64,000 bases of DNA from Petrolisthes cinctipes (GCA_033782935.1 JAWQEG010000501.1:937501-1001500); one strand, 5' to 3'. Positions 33,039 to 39,455 are shown, counted from the stretch's first letter. Notes: generated from the sequence alone by a model not told the origin. Program-made: numbers and translations.

Positions 33039-36000
33039 ATTTGGTGATAATATAAATATAAAAGGGACAAGTCAACAAAATAACATTATATTAACTGGAC
33101 CAAAGTTGACATTTTATAATGAATAGGTACACAGTATCTAATAACTTTTCCTAGAAGGTCCAGACCACAGGTAATGCCAGTACATCGTGTTCAATTGCAT
33201 GGTTGACCATAAGGACTGCAAACATGGACCTTCTACATACTACATGTATGTAAACATGCTGTTTTACAGTAATTATCAAAGTGAAATACGTTTTGCCTCT
33301 ATAGAATTGTACTGTACCATACTCTTAGTTAATAATCATATCTATACATATACATCTACATAACATTCTAATATATAATACAGTGATGGAAGAAATAGGG
33401 AGGGCCACGAGTGATGAGGGAGGCGAGGAGCTAGGGGGAGAAGAGGAGGAGGGAGGGGTGAGAAGGGGGGGATGTAGTTGTGGTTAGGAATGGTTTGGGA
33501 GGGTGTTGGGGGGGCCACACTTTCCTTCGAATGCGTCGATATGACTGGCCAGCTTTGTGCTATTTTTCACGAGTAAACTCCTCGCATAACACATATAGGA
33601 ATATGATATGTCAGCCATAAATTACGCCCGGGTGTTAAAGATAGTGTGTTGAAATATTATATTGATACAACGATTCGTTTAGGAGATATTTGCGAAAAAC
33701 AGCCTCTGTCCGGCAGTGAAACGGATAGTAGGTCATCTAAAGTCACATCTAATATACCTTTTTCACAATCATCATTCAGTGCTTCCCCTCCTATGAAAGC
33801 ACAGTGCAACGGGTTCCAAATGAGATATCATTCCATTCTGATGGAGATTCAGATATATTGAACAAAATCTCCTCCTCACCCCCCAACAGTGTACCGGTTA
33901 AACTACATATATGTATATCTATATCTCTTTAACACATATTATAAACCTGTATGTACAGTCGCGGCACATAATCCTTGACCAAATTTCCCCTTACACCCTG
34001 ATCAAGGACTATGTGCCGCGACTGTACACAATACCCATATATACAAGAGGAAATGTGTCAGAGCCATAAACACAAGGGGATATGAGTTAAGCATATTGTC
34101 AGCCGGGTGCTGGCCCAGTGCTTATCCAACACTTTCTGAGTGCCATTGGAGATATACATAGTCTGGATAAGACTAATAAGGATACAGGAAGATGTTCACT
34201 TTCGGTTGACTCATTTGGACAAAGTATCTCTTCCCCCAAGATGTGGAAACGAGCAATAGTAGTACCAATAGCCAAACCAGGTAAAGACCCAAATATCCCG
34301 AATAATTACAGGCCAATTTCACTTACCAGTTGTTTATGTAAATGACTAGAAAAAAAAGTAATGATAGACTCACATGGTGCTTACATCGCCATGAAATATT
34401 GTCCCCTACTCAGTTTGGCTCACAAACAGAAATACCACCTATAGATCCCCTTACCCACCTGGAAAATTACATACGAAGAAATTTTAAACTAAAACAAATT
34501 ATTGCAGTTGCTTTTTTCAGTATCCAAACAGCATATGACATAACAAGGAGACATTCTATTCTGAAATGTTACACCGAACTGGATTTAGAGATCACCTACC
34601 ACATTTATTCAGAACTTTCTTAATGATAAAACTTTGAAAACACGAATTGATAATGTTTTCTCTGACATATTCCAATTAGAAAGTGGTGTCCCTCAAGGTT
34701 ACGTTCTGAGCGGGTACCCTTTTCACATTAGCTAGAAATAACATATTTACCCAAGTGCCTCAAGGAGAGGACCTTTGCCATATCCAATGAGTTCTTAATT
34801 AATATAGCAATCCAAAACATACATTCTTGGACTGAATCAGTAAGTTTTAACTATCAGCTAAAGAGACTCATGCAATAATGTTTTATAAAAACAGTCGATG
34901 GAAACGAAATCAGGAAGTAAATTTGCCTATGAAGGATATTCAAATTCAATTCAAGGACTCTGAAATTCTTAAGGCTGATATTTGACCAACATTTCACTTG
35001 GAAAATACATATATAACTCACATTAAATCTAAATGTAACAGTGCACTGAATTTGGTAAAACAAAAATATCTCACACCACATGGGGTGCAAATCATTGGTA
35101 TTAACAAGGATCGACTTTGGATATCCTATTTATAGATCAGCATTAATTAAAAGCCACCCTAAAGTTTCTAAACTCAATTCTCGTTCATGTTGTCACACTA
35201 TTTACAGGAGCTTCTCAGTCCTCTTCAAAATCCTCCATATTAATTAATTTATAATTGAAGGCTTGTTTCTTTGATTCCTGATGATATTGATTGCCATTAT
35301 GATAGCAGTAAGTTCTGAAGTGATAACTGAGGCTGCTTTGGGTAAGAAGGATTGCTTTGAAAAATCTGAGGATATTGCTGCTGAGGATATTATTCCTGTG
35401 GGAGATATGGAACCATCGGTGTTTATAACATGGTGAGGAACTTTTCTTCGTATGTGTTCCAGTGTATGTTGTTGATGGTGATTTGGTATGTAGTCATATT
35501 TCTTTGATAGGAAAGTATAGTAAGTACACACTTTGATCCTTTACATGGTCCATGGTGGAGGAAAATTTGTGGATGTGGAGTGATTTGTATGATGATGTTT
35601 GTTGATGCTAAAAGTCTCTTAGCTCGGATTAGAAATGGAGGATCATGGTAGTTAATAAAGAAATCAAGCATGTCAAATAATTTCTTGATGCAGGAGTCGG
35701 TAGATAGTATCTTTAATGCATTACTCATAGTTACGAAGACACGGTCCAATGAGAGGGGTGGTTTTCCACTTTCACCTATCGCTCTTAGAGGCTACCATTC
35801 CAAAAACCACATTCTTCAACAAATAAAACGTCTTTTAAACAAACTTTATTTCTTGAAGATTAATGTGGAAATATGTTGGAGTCCCACCTTCATAGGACTG
35901 AGTATTAATAATAAAACAGATGAAACCGATAAATCAGCAATACTATTACCACAAAATAATAAACTTACGTCTTCTAGTTGATGACAATATTGCATAAACA

Positions 36001-37591
36001 TAGCATCAAGTACTATATAAGTAAGCAATGGCAGAACCAGTGGGAAAATGACCCCAACACTAACAAATTAAAACAAATCCAGCACAATGTCTCCAACTGG
36101 TATTCCTCCCAACAAACAAAGACGGACGAGCCGAAGTCATTTTAACAAGATTTAAGAAGACACTCATACACAAAACACACAACTTTTTAATGAATAACCC
36201 ACATGACCGACGCTGTCTGTCATGTGACATAACTTCAACCATAAAACACATATCTAATGAATGAAAAATTTAAATAAAAGCCACTTATAAAATTATTTGA
36301 AACATAATACTTTTAAAGAAATTGTATAGAATTATCCATGATTTCAGAAATCCAGGCAGTATTTTAATTGTTTTATGAGATATTAATATTTTAAACGAAA
36401 TTTTAATGTCATTATTTATTTAGTAATTTTTATGAGTAAATAACTTTTCCTTTAATGTAGTTCAGCAAGAGTCGAAGGAACTATTAAATAAGCTGAATAA
36501 ATCCTTCAAAAAGAATACAAAATGACAATCATTAGTAGCCTTGAGCGCCATATATAGGAGCAACTGTTTCCCAACCCGAAAGAGCAGAAATAGCTTATAA
36601 TGTTTATCTAGAACTAGATCAAGTTTATTTGACGAACCAGAATATCACCGAAAATCCTGTATTCACTGTTACTTGTTTAGGTTGAGGTATAGAAAAAAAG
36701 AAAAAAGAAAAAAAAGGTGACATTATTTTGTAACACTGTTATAATTATCTTGAAGGAAAAATTAGACATTAGTGCTATATGAATATACACACTCTCTGAT
36801 TACAGTAATGCTTTAGTGGATTATTTGCCTTATATATCAACGACTTACACACAATGGCTTTATGTACGGGTTATTGACCAAGGACCTCCTTTACAACGAT
36901 AATAAACTTTTTCAGCGATAAAATCGAAGGCCTTTGATTCGTTACACTTTACCAAACATGGACGTGTAAATAATATTGATTCGATTTCCTACCAAGTGTA
37001 CTGTAGTTGCATCTTGGGAAAAACAAACAGACTGGACAGTAAAGTGTCTCCTTTTTTTAACATGTTCCAGGCAAGATCATGGCAGGTTTATGTTATCATT
37101 AACCACTGTCGCATGTCTGGTCCTTCAAGATCACCATTGTTAACTCCTAAACAAAATACGACCATCGATCCAGTGGTGATCATTGCTGGAAGTCTCTCAT
37201 ACAAGTTGGGTTAGGTTAGGTTTGCTATAGAAAGGGAACGGTCACTTTTATATTTCGGCTTTCATTTTCAGAAGGAATATTTTTCATATCGTTAAGGGTT
37301 TGGTGTTTACTGATTGCGTATTAAGTGTGGAATATCGTTTTTCATACCTTGTATTTGGTAATATATAATTAATCTTGTTTGTATTTTAGTGACATTGACA
37401 ACACAACAGTACTCCATGATACGAAGATTAGTATGTGCATTTGGTGAAAGTAACCAGAAGCAGGAAGAGTAGGAATCTTTATATACTGCTCCAAAAGGAT
37501 AATCTAAGTAAATTTGGTGCATAAATACCTGTAGTGAGACTGGGAGCGCCACAGTAAGAACAGTTAGGCACCACCACACCAATGTATCCAT
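8167..37591 (-). CDS. Astacin-family zinc metallopeptidase gene (5' half)
   Basis: Secreted M12A endopeptidase, minus strand. Coding exons: 37591-37529, 17030-16995, 11410-11227, 8360-8167. They total 477 nt (159 codons) with phases 0, 0 and 1 at the three junctions. Order: signal peptide, short linker, propeptide with the FxGD motif (LFEGDILLTP) whose Asp caps the zinc in proastacins, YRW and LPLVPY at the mature-domain start, then the N-terminal catalytic subdomain with HTCITFQ and GGCYSYVGR. The zinc-binding HExxHxxGxxHExxR is missing: I looked for it on the minus strand down to base 1 and did not find it, so the remaining exons should lie to the left. Extra small phase-0 exons in the 20-kb intron cannot be excluded. 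No frameshift or stop is seen. Confidence 0.88.
8545..8755 (-). repeat. LINE 3'-terminal region, copy 1
   Basis: The reverse complement runs ...GGGCAATACTTTAAGGGTTTGGG...GACCTCGCTGTTGCGGCGCCTAATATCAATCAATCAATC, ending in a short tetranucleotide tail. A homologous block lies at 23700-23905 in the same orientation. It resembles a truncated LINE 3'UTR. Confidence 0.5.
8783..9663 (+). pseudogene. 5' fragment of the I-type LINE (5'UTR and ORF1 start)
   Basis: Starts GAGTCTCGCTCCAAC and shares the GTTGTTTGTG-rich leader with the full copy at 55440-61069. ORF1 starts at ATG 9013 (MESVDSCLEADLAMSDDESP) and runs in frame, about 90% similar to the full copy, through the region before the zinc knuckles to DPKLA. 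There the sequence switches to another LINE. It lies within astacin intron 3 in the orientation opposite to the gene. Confidence 0.85.
9664..10990 (+). pseudogene. Degenerate LINE reverse transcriptase fragment
   Basis: Recognisable blocks in order, across frameshifts: KIQKHLTRHNL, FTVTLDISKACDGV(W)HKDLIS (RT motif with the catalytic Asp), then after a MITE insertion LISDFLSGRS, GVPQ..VLSPT, HADNN replacing YADD, LNLSSSLYILGVSYCYNLSCRDHV, and RPWIEYSSHVCGGST. The spacing matches a Jockey/CR1-type RT from the palm to the C-terminal domain. It joins the I-type ORF1 fragment at about 9664. Confidence 0.8.
9938..10249. mobile_element. TA-flanked MITE inside LINE RT
   Basis: 312 bp. The left end CAGTCACTCGTAAAAGTAAAGACGCCCCAGGCAAGACAC is inverted at the right end (GCCTTGCCTGGGGG...GAGTAACAG). 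TA lies at 9936 and 10250. Removing the element and one TA restores an uninterrupted RT reading frame across the site, which proves the boundaries and the TA duplication. Confidence 0.85.
10991..11226. other. Intronic sequence, nothing recognised
   Basis: AT-rich spacer between the LINE remnant and astacin exon 3. No motif, repeat arm or frame that I can support. Confidence 0.5.
11227..11410 (-). CDS. Astacin exon 3 (propeptide, FEGD switch)
   Basis: Acceptor TTATTTCTTTCCTCAG, 184 nt, donor GGTGACA|GTAAGT (phase 1). It encodes NPDEVEGERLFEGDILLTP followed by RRSLNERKGIAHPYYRWRD and LPLVPYTFGD. NPDE...FEGDI...RR is a hallmark of arthropod astacin propeptides. The exon ends at the first strand of the mature domain. 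Confidence 0.92.
11411..12089. repeat. Astacin intron 2 start; ends in a dispersed module
   Basis: 11411-11940 shows nothing identifiable. 11960-12089 (CTCCCTCCCACTAGTGAATG...TCGGCCAACGTTGACAACACTGGGTGGG...GTGTGGCCAGCTG) recurs, split by a foldback element, at 15435-15480/16446-16515, and in part at 31965-32040. Confidence 0.55.
12090..12234 (-). mobile_element. Truncated copy of the 38400-38564 MITE
   Basis: Inverted match to the element at 38400-38564, including TTCGAATCGCCTGGTATTG.., GGTGTACTGGG (inverted) and the terminus ...GTATCACGAGTG followed by TA. One end is missing at about 12090. Confidence 0.65.
12387..13812 (+). mobile_element. Internally deleted I-type LINE copy
   Basis: Starts CAGTCTCGCTCCAAC and ends in a T/A-rich run after 13809. 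ORF1 is interrupted by TAG at 12667 and TAG at 13082. The sequence then jumps from the ORF1 middle to the Pro-rich stretch, to the ORF2 linker (PSTYKMHS.., LLQGDDDDAEQITEEE), and from DDGITY straight to the post-RNase H tail (GLMVWRHNVVSVRLRLGY and the Cys/His motif). Endonuclease, RT and RNase H are absent. About 1.4 kb remains of 5.6 kb. Confidence 0.85.
13813..14500 (+). repeat. Two dispersed non-coding repeats
   Basis: 13815-14040 (TTCATTGATTTTGG...CCACACGAAACAGTATATTCACAACTGAACAACAAGTGTTGC...GAAGACACAACGGAAAAAGAA) matches 24605-24810. 14300-14500 (ATTTAATCATGTTAATTATTGATACAAAATGTC...AAAGATTCCACTCATCTC) matches 31640-31850. Both pairs are in the same orientation. No coding potential is seen. 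Confidence 0.7.
14608..15432. mobile_element. Foldback/TIR element 1
   Basis: The ends are inverted repeats of the type AAGCCCAGTTTACACATGYGCGAATAAGCTCCCGACGCC (left at 14608-14650, right at 15390-15432). The interior is unusually CpG-rich for this region (CCGCGGGT, CGCCGGTG). No ORF has recognisable similarity. The interior is inverted relative to element 2. Confidence 0.7.
15481..16445. mobile_element. Foldback/TIR element 2
   Basis: The same terminal repeat as element 1 occurs at 15481-15520 and, inverted, at 16405-16445. 15540-15720 is the reverse complement of 15200-15370 in element 1. It interrupts the dispersed module seen intact at 11960-12089, showing it is a real insertion. It contains a local duplication at 15774-15940. 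Confidence 0.75.
15774..15940 (+). repeat. Tandem duplication inside foldback element 2
   Basis: GGCCGTAGGAAGGTCCCTGGTGTCCTTGGGGTACACC is repeated about 120 bp later as GGCCGTAGGAAGGTCTCCGGTGTCCCTGGGGTACACC. Confidence 0.75.
16446..16994. other. Rest of dispersed module, then AT-rich intron
   Basis: 16446-16515 completes the module interrupted by foldback 2 (TATCTCGGTCAACGTTGACAACGCTGGGTGGACC). 16516-16994 shows nothing I recognise. Confidence 0.5.
16995..17030 (-). CDS. Astacin exon 2 (36-nt linker exon)
   Basis: Acceptor TTATTATTATTTTCAG, exon encoding NVNDADLEKLQI, donor ATC|GTAAGT. It is phase 0 at both ends, so it joins exon 1 (phase 0) and exon 3 (HPDFLDTNPDEVEG...) without breaking the frame. 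Perfect splice signals and phase support it despite its size. Confidence 0.72.
17331..17546. repeat. Long hairpin with 47-bp arms around (AT)n
   Basis: Left arm 17331-17377 and right arm 17500-17546 are inverted, with about three or four mismatches (GCTTGTTGTGTCTGTGATACATCCTGAGG...). The loop carries (AT)22 at 17378-17420. No TA target is evident, unlike the MITEs in this window. Confidence 0.75.
17547..17935 (+). other. Possible solo LTR remnant (weak)
   Basis: Contains CTGTACTATAAAACTTGG (TATA-like) and CAATAAACTG (polyadenylation-like) 20 nt apart, and GGCACCCAATAATATCAGGG near 17905, which resembles a primer-binding site. No second LTR or internal gene is seen. The assignment is speculative. 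Confidence 0.2.
17936..17987 (+). repeat. Retroposon 3' end, second copy
   Basis: GTCACGGGCTACTGACAGCCTACAGTCC...GTTGAGGG followed by an A run, matching the end at 6437-6488. 17988-18862 contains AT-rich spacer and an AAC/AAT-rich tail near 18268-18303 but no recognisable gene. Confidence 0.5.
18863..19037. mobile_element. TA-flanked MITE, family A copy 1
   Basis: 175 bp between TA at 18861 and 19038. The ends are CACTCACAATCCAAAATATG and TTTTGGATTGCGAGTG. The interior is the reverse complement of the copy at 40120-40286 (TGTTTCATA..TTGCTTGAGCTC). Confidence 0.8.
19186..19526. mobile_element. TIR element with TTACACATGTGCGAGATAT ends
   Basis: The left arm CCGAGAAATCTGAATTATTTCCGAATTACACATGTGCGAGATAT is inverted on the right (ATATCTCGCACATGTGTAACTCAGAAATTTAGCCGAGAAATC). 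The core TTACACATGTGCGA also occurs in the foldback elements at 14.6-16.4 kb. It contains a short AGGTTAGGTTAGGT patch. Confidence 0.7.
19657..22182. mobile_element. 2.5-kb Harbinger-like DNA transposon, decayed
   Basis: Inverted ends GGCGTCTTCTATTTATGCCA at both sides, flanked by TAG (19654-19656 and 22183-22185), a 3-bp target duplication as in PIF/Harbinger. Both ends also carry AACCCGGGTTG-type subterminal repeats and a second TGTTCTATTTACACC motif. Inside, a plus-strand exon 20620-20844 (acceptor TTTATTACCCACAG) encodes a Pro/Thr-rich segment. Two frameshifts later, a coiled-coil C-terminus ends RRFNENYEKFNTRLRSK...HESDTE and stop at about 21110. That layout resembles the second (Myb/MADF-like) Harbinger protein. 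A minus-strand frame 22050-21817 (MKMASQDSAEQFF...) starts near the right end. No DDE core is recognised. Confidence 0.6.
22560..23340 (-). pseudogene. LINE ORF1 (coiled coil plus RNA-binding tail), broken
   Basis: From a start near 23331 (MDKELLVTT...) through frameshifts and at least one TAA: a heptad-rich helix (HKIERLETKVSV..DIVELKEDNERLL...LRTRLTDLERRLNY), then a linker, and LTRNVSTLIRGTRIYINEDL with CPASKEA...ITYFSHTKLIIKE at the 3' end. The IYINEDLCPAS...TKLIIKE block is common in ORF1 proteins of animal LINEs. Several stops make it non-functional. Confidence 0.75.
23700..23905 (-). repeat. LINE 3'-terminal region, copy 2
   Basis: Homologous to 8545-8755, same orientation (GACATTAGACGCCGCAGCAGCAATGTCATATAGCGCC; AACCCTTAAAGTATTGCCCACATC). 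23906-24600 shows no recognisable feature. Confidence 0.5.
24600..24815 (+). repeat. Dispersed repeat, partner of 13815-14040
   Basis: CCACACGAAACAGTATACTCACAACTGAACAACAAGTGTTGC...GAAGACACAACGGAAAAAG, with small indels relative to the first copy. 24816-25440 is unassigned; it may include the 5' leader of the LINE that follows. Confidence 0.65.
25440..25850 (+). pseudogene. LINE ORF2 5' end (endonuclease N-terminus)
   Basis: After a hydrophobic stretch the frame reads SGDIHPNPGPQSFRGLYCNI and then RGLKANLSNLSIVSSKYYLI...CSETLVSNYRHVSELLI, the start of an APE-type endonuclease in a CR1/Jockey-like family. A TAA follows YIRS (25748). Homology resumes as SASRVCKHECVCHELILVKV and fades at about 25850. 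The remaining endonuclease, including its GDFN motif, is missing. The same family resumes at 29305, so this is one element split by an insertion. Confidence 0.8.
26060..26140 (+). promoter_or_regulatory. Candidate promoter: two CCAAT boxes and TATA-like site
   Basis: CCAATCA at 26067 and again at 26108, followed by ATTTTTAAAGGG at 26124-26135. The ORF starting at ATG 26245 is about 110 bp downstream. Spacing fits a core promoter of a gene or transposon. Confidence 0.4.
26420..29013. mobile_element. 2.6-kb TA-flanked element with long TIRs
   Basis: TA at 26418 and 29014. The ends CAGTCGCGAGCTGATGGGATGGAGACACGAGC are inverted, and similarity continues for about 135 bp (left to about 26555, right from about 28880). 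The interior has no transposase frame; it is AT-rich and hosts the Harbinger derivative at 27803-28434. The CAGT ends and TA target fit Tc1/mariner. Confidence 0.85.
27803..28434. mobile_element. Harbinger deletion derivative with ~80-bp TIRs
   Basis: Left AAGGCCCGTCCACACGATCGAGTAGTGCTCGCGAACACAAGCGAGCTG..., right end inverted with few differences over about 80 bp. The plus-strand frame 27956-28210 reads VQKDKWCKDWLIKRKQLGIKSWEYE, stop, then MRMDPNTFHMLL. That is the N-terminal region of Harbinger transposases (W...WL.KR..LG....L...R.D...F..LL). The DDE core is gone. Flanks contain TAA/TAAA on both sides, compatible with a TWA target. Confidence 0.75.
29305..31640 (+). pseudogene. LINE ORF2 3' part (RT), broken
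   Basis: Continues the family begun at 25440: LDLLFTDATAVVDVSV...GTSDHSGLSF (end of endonuclease, SDH motif), a linker, ECWRVANITPIPKGSSP and NDYRPISITP, then after a frameshift QFGFRKGVGTSDALL, RLVSLDFSSAFDLVNH, SGVPQGSVLGPLLF. The catalytic YADD box reads YAHE with an adjacent deletion. The C-terminal MRLNPSKSHSLIVSRS, LKLLGVTFDSKLTFEEH and SASESHLKLLDTAF follow, ending in (AAT)10 at 31606-31637. At least four stops or frameshifts. Confidence 0.88.
31640..31850 (+). repeat. Dispersed repeat, partner of 14300-14500
   Basis: GTGTAAATATTTCACAGCATTTAGTACATAAA...ATTTAATCATGTTAATAATTGATACAAACGTC...GATTCCACTCATCTCACC. Immediately followed by A(18). Confidence 0.65.
31900..32040. repeat. Perfect short hairpin within dispersed module
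   Basis: GACCAAGATAGTCAACCC and its complement GGGTTGACTATCTTGGTC flank AAAACACTATAGTGTTTC, giving a stem of more than 20 bp. Outer GTCCCACC / GGTGGGAC extends the fold. The right part (GTTGACAACACTGG...GTGTGGACAG) is shared with 12040-12089 and 16460-16515. Confidence 0.65.
32043..33731 (+). mobile_element. Unclassified 1.7-kb TIR element, copy A
   Basis: TIRs of about 165 bp begin CTACTATMCGTTTCAGCGCCGGACAGA. Inside are a C-rich block (32280-32410), a conserved block with an acidic coding-like tail (32755-32935), (AT)30 (32976-33035), and a G-rich block (33400-33520). Copy A has lost 4 nt in the coding-like tail, which breaks the frame kept in copy B. Copy B is at 51999-53702 in opposite orientation. 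No transposase domain and no clear target duplication, so the superfamily is unknown. Confidence 0.8.
33956..34024. mobile_element. 69-bp TA-flanked mini-hairpin
   Basis: CAGTCGCGGCACATAATCCTTGACCA and TGATCAAGGACTATGTGCCGCGACTG between TA at 33954 and 34025. It is almost all terminal repeat, the smallest such element in the window. Confidence 0.75.
34100..36280 (+). pseudogene. Jockey-type LINE with inverted internal segment
   Basis: Plus strand 34240-35220: MWKRAIVVPIAKPGKDPN, NNYRPISLTSCLCK, ESGVPQGYVLSG, then frameshifted pieces to the C-terminal palm. Minus strand 35749-35244: linker and RNase H start (HHVINTDGSISPTGI, SSAAISSDFSKQSFLPKAAS, ITSELTAI). Plus strand 35800-36280: RNase H end and tail (ICWSPTFIGLSINNKTDETDKSAI, TLSVM.HNFNHKTHI). 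Strand order plus, minus, plus means about 0.5 kb was inverted in place. Multiple stops. Confidence 0.75.
36281..37528. other. Intronic AT-rich sequence, nothing recognised
   Basis: Part of astacin intron 1. Contains an A/G-rich tract near 36690 and GGGTTAGGTTAGG at 37206. No frame or repeat arm that I can support. Confidence 0.5.
37529..37591 (-). CDS. Astacin exon 1 (signal peptide)
   Basis: ATG at 37591 starts MDTLVWWCLTVLTVALPVSL with Q completing the exon. This 21-residue hydrophobic leader fits a secreted protease. The donor is CAG|GTATTT, phase 0. Assignment to the astacin gene rests on strand, phase and the leader type; its distance from exon 2 (20.5 kb) makes it the least certain of the four exons. 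Confidence 0.65.
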
Positions 37592-37599
37592 GATGATCA

Positions 37600-37642
37600 C
37601 TGTACACCTTTCCTGAAACCAGACCACCTTATATATTGGAGG

Positions 37643-37733
<91 letters not shown>
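37600..37733 (-). promoter_or_regulatory. TATA promoter with upstream (GA)n(GT)n tract
   Basis: On the minus strand TCCAATATATAAGG places a TATA box at 37636-37629. That puts transcription start near 37605, only 10-20 nt before the ATG. Directly upstream lie (GT)14 (37674-37646) and (GA)30 (37733-37674). GA repeats bind GAGA-type factors in insects; such a role here is inference. A second palindromic CTTTATATAAAG sits at 37841-37852. TTTCAG at 37615-37610 could alternatively be an acceptor for an upstream leader exon. Confidence 0.5.
37646..37733. repeat. (CA)14(CT)30 compound microsatellite
   Basis: Uninterrupted dinucleotide runs directly upstream of the astacin TATA box; read as (GA)n(GT)n on the gene strand. 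Confidence 0.95.
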
Positions 37734-37736
<3 letters not shown>

Positions 37737-38029
37737 AGTGAAGCATAATTCCACATGCATCCACACAGATCATACAAACACAGAAAATGTACTCATACAC
37801 AAGTACCCTCCTTTTCAGCTTCTTGGTTCTCATACATGTGACTTTATATAAAGCGCTGGAACCCGGGGAACTGATGTGAACTTTTGCAAAACTTTAAACT
37901 TAAACTCATAAATAATCTTTTATTGACAAGACAAGTAGACATTTTTGATGAAATAAAATGAATCCTTTAAAAACAATAATGTTAATCACTAAGGAACAAT
38001 GAAATAATGTCATACCTACCGACAGCATA

Positions 38030-38222
38030 CAGCCATGGCTGATAGTGGTGGACCAGGGTCCAAGGAGTGTTGGAGAGCAACTGAACAGAGTTCGAAAAAG
38101 TGAGTCTTCTAAACCTCTCGCAATGTTGAGAATGATTTGGAAAATTCACTTGTTCGAACTCTGTTCAGTTGCTCTCCAACACTCTTTGGACCCTGTTGGT
38201 CCAGCACTATCAGCCATGACTG
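38030..38222. mobile_element. TA-flanked MITE, family B copy 1
   Basis: 193 bp. Ends CAGCCATGGCTGATAGTGGTGGACCAGGGTCCAAGGAGTGTTGGAGAGCAACTGAACAGAG and the inverted equivalent, stems of about 85 bp. Copy 2 is at 61479-61668. Confidence 0.85.
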
Positions 38223-38399
38223 TACATACATTGATTCTGCTGAAACTACTTTTTTCTATTTTCTTGTGGGGGGGTGATGTAGAAACTGGTCAGACAGGTC
38301 AACCAATTGAAATTTGAGTTTCTGATATAAAAAGGAGACTAATTTATAAATCAAACATCACACAATTTTCGTGTACACAACATAGGATTCACTTCAGTA

Positions 38400-38564
38400 C
38401 ACTCGTGTACGTAATCTCTGATCAGAGGCGAACGGCAGGCACCACACATTCCCTGCATTCGAACTCAGCCTCTATAGGTGTACTGGGTGGGGAAATGAGC
38501 GATACTAGGCGATTCGAAACTTTCTGCTCCTCACACTCTGGTCAGAAATTATGTATCACGAGTG
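38400..38564. mobile_element. TA-flanked MITE, family C
   Basis: Ends CACTCGTGTACGTAATCTCTGATCAGAG and CTCTGGTCAGAAATTATGTATCACGAGTG. TA at 38398 and 38565. A truncated inverted copy is at 12090-12234, and a bare end occurs at 61447-61476. Confidence 0.8.
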
Positions 38565-38566
38565 TA

Positions 38567-38776
38567 CAACCACAATCAAATATCCACCGACACTTTTCTT
38601 CCATCATAGTAAATATTTTGGGAATAATGAACCACACGTGTATGATTTTGCAGCACCTCATAGTAATCATTGAGGGGGTTGAGTTGACGTAAGGTGTTGT
38701 ATGATTATATTTTGATATGACACTGATTTATTTGCACGATGGAAGGAAAGTGTCGGTGGTTATTTGATTGTGGCTG
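38567..38776. mobile_element. TA-flanked MITE, family D
   Basis: Ends CAACCACAATCAAATATCCACCGACACTTTTCTTCCATC and inverted GATGGAAGGAAAGTGTCGGTGGTTATTTGATTGTGGCTG. Its left TA (38565-38566) is the right TA of the preceding MITE. Confidence 0.85.
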
Positions 38777-38954
38777 TACCTGCAGCGTTTTCTCCTTTCA
38801 TGTTATTGGAGGGTTGTTTCAAATCGTCAGGATGAAGGGTCCGTGTTACTTTCATTAGTCTCAAAACTGGCATTGGTGGCAGAGTAAGTAAGTCCCTTTG
38901 CTATTTTCGTTGATTTATTATTTCATAGGGCTGAGGTCGACTGACTCTCAAACT

Positions 38955-39455
38955 AGCTTTAAGGGGGTGCGGGAATAGGGGACAGGCTTGGGGGGGTGGG
39001 GGTTGGGGGGTGAGGGAATAGGGGGACATGCTTGGGGGAAGTTTAGGGGGGTGCGGGAATAGGGGGACAGGCTTGGAGGTGGGTTTAAGGGGGTGCAGGG
39101 TTTTTGGGGGGTGCGGGAGTAGGGGGACAGGCTTGGGGGAGGGGGTTAGGGGGTTGCGGGAATAGGGGACAGGCTTTCTACCCACCCCAAGCCTGTCCCC
39201 CTATTCCCACACCCCCCAGTCCCCCCTAACAAACCTGTCCCATACTCCCGCACCCCCCTCCAAGCCTGACCCATACTCCCGCACCCTCCTAAACCCCCCA
39301 CCCCCCCAAGCCTGTCCCCTTACTCCCGCACCCCCCAGTCCCCCCAATAAGCCTGTCCCATACTCCCGCACCCCCCAACAAGCCTGACCCATACTCCCGT
39401 ACCCCCCTAAACTCCCCACCCCCCCCCAAGCCTGTCCCCCTACTCCCGCACCCCC
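38955..39455. repeat. G-rich/C-rich inverted minisatellite
   Basis: Five units of GTGCGGGAATAGGGGGACAGGCTTGGGGG-type (38960-39175) face seven inverted units CCAAGCCTGTCCCCCTACTCCCGCACCCCC (39186-39455). Unit length is 30-60 bp with variable G or C spacer runs. Both strands have many runs of four or more G. Confidence 0.9.

Noticed and set aside
37307..37777. 156-codon frame with RERERE and VCVCVC runs
   Set aside because: Translation of the (CT)n(CA)n microsatellite and astacin exon 1 in the wrong frame.
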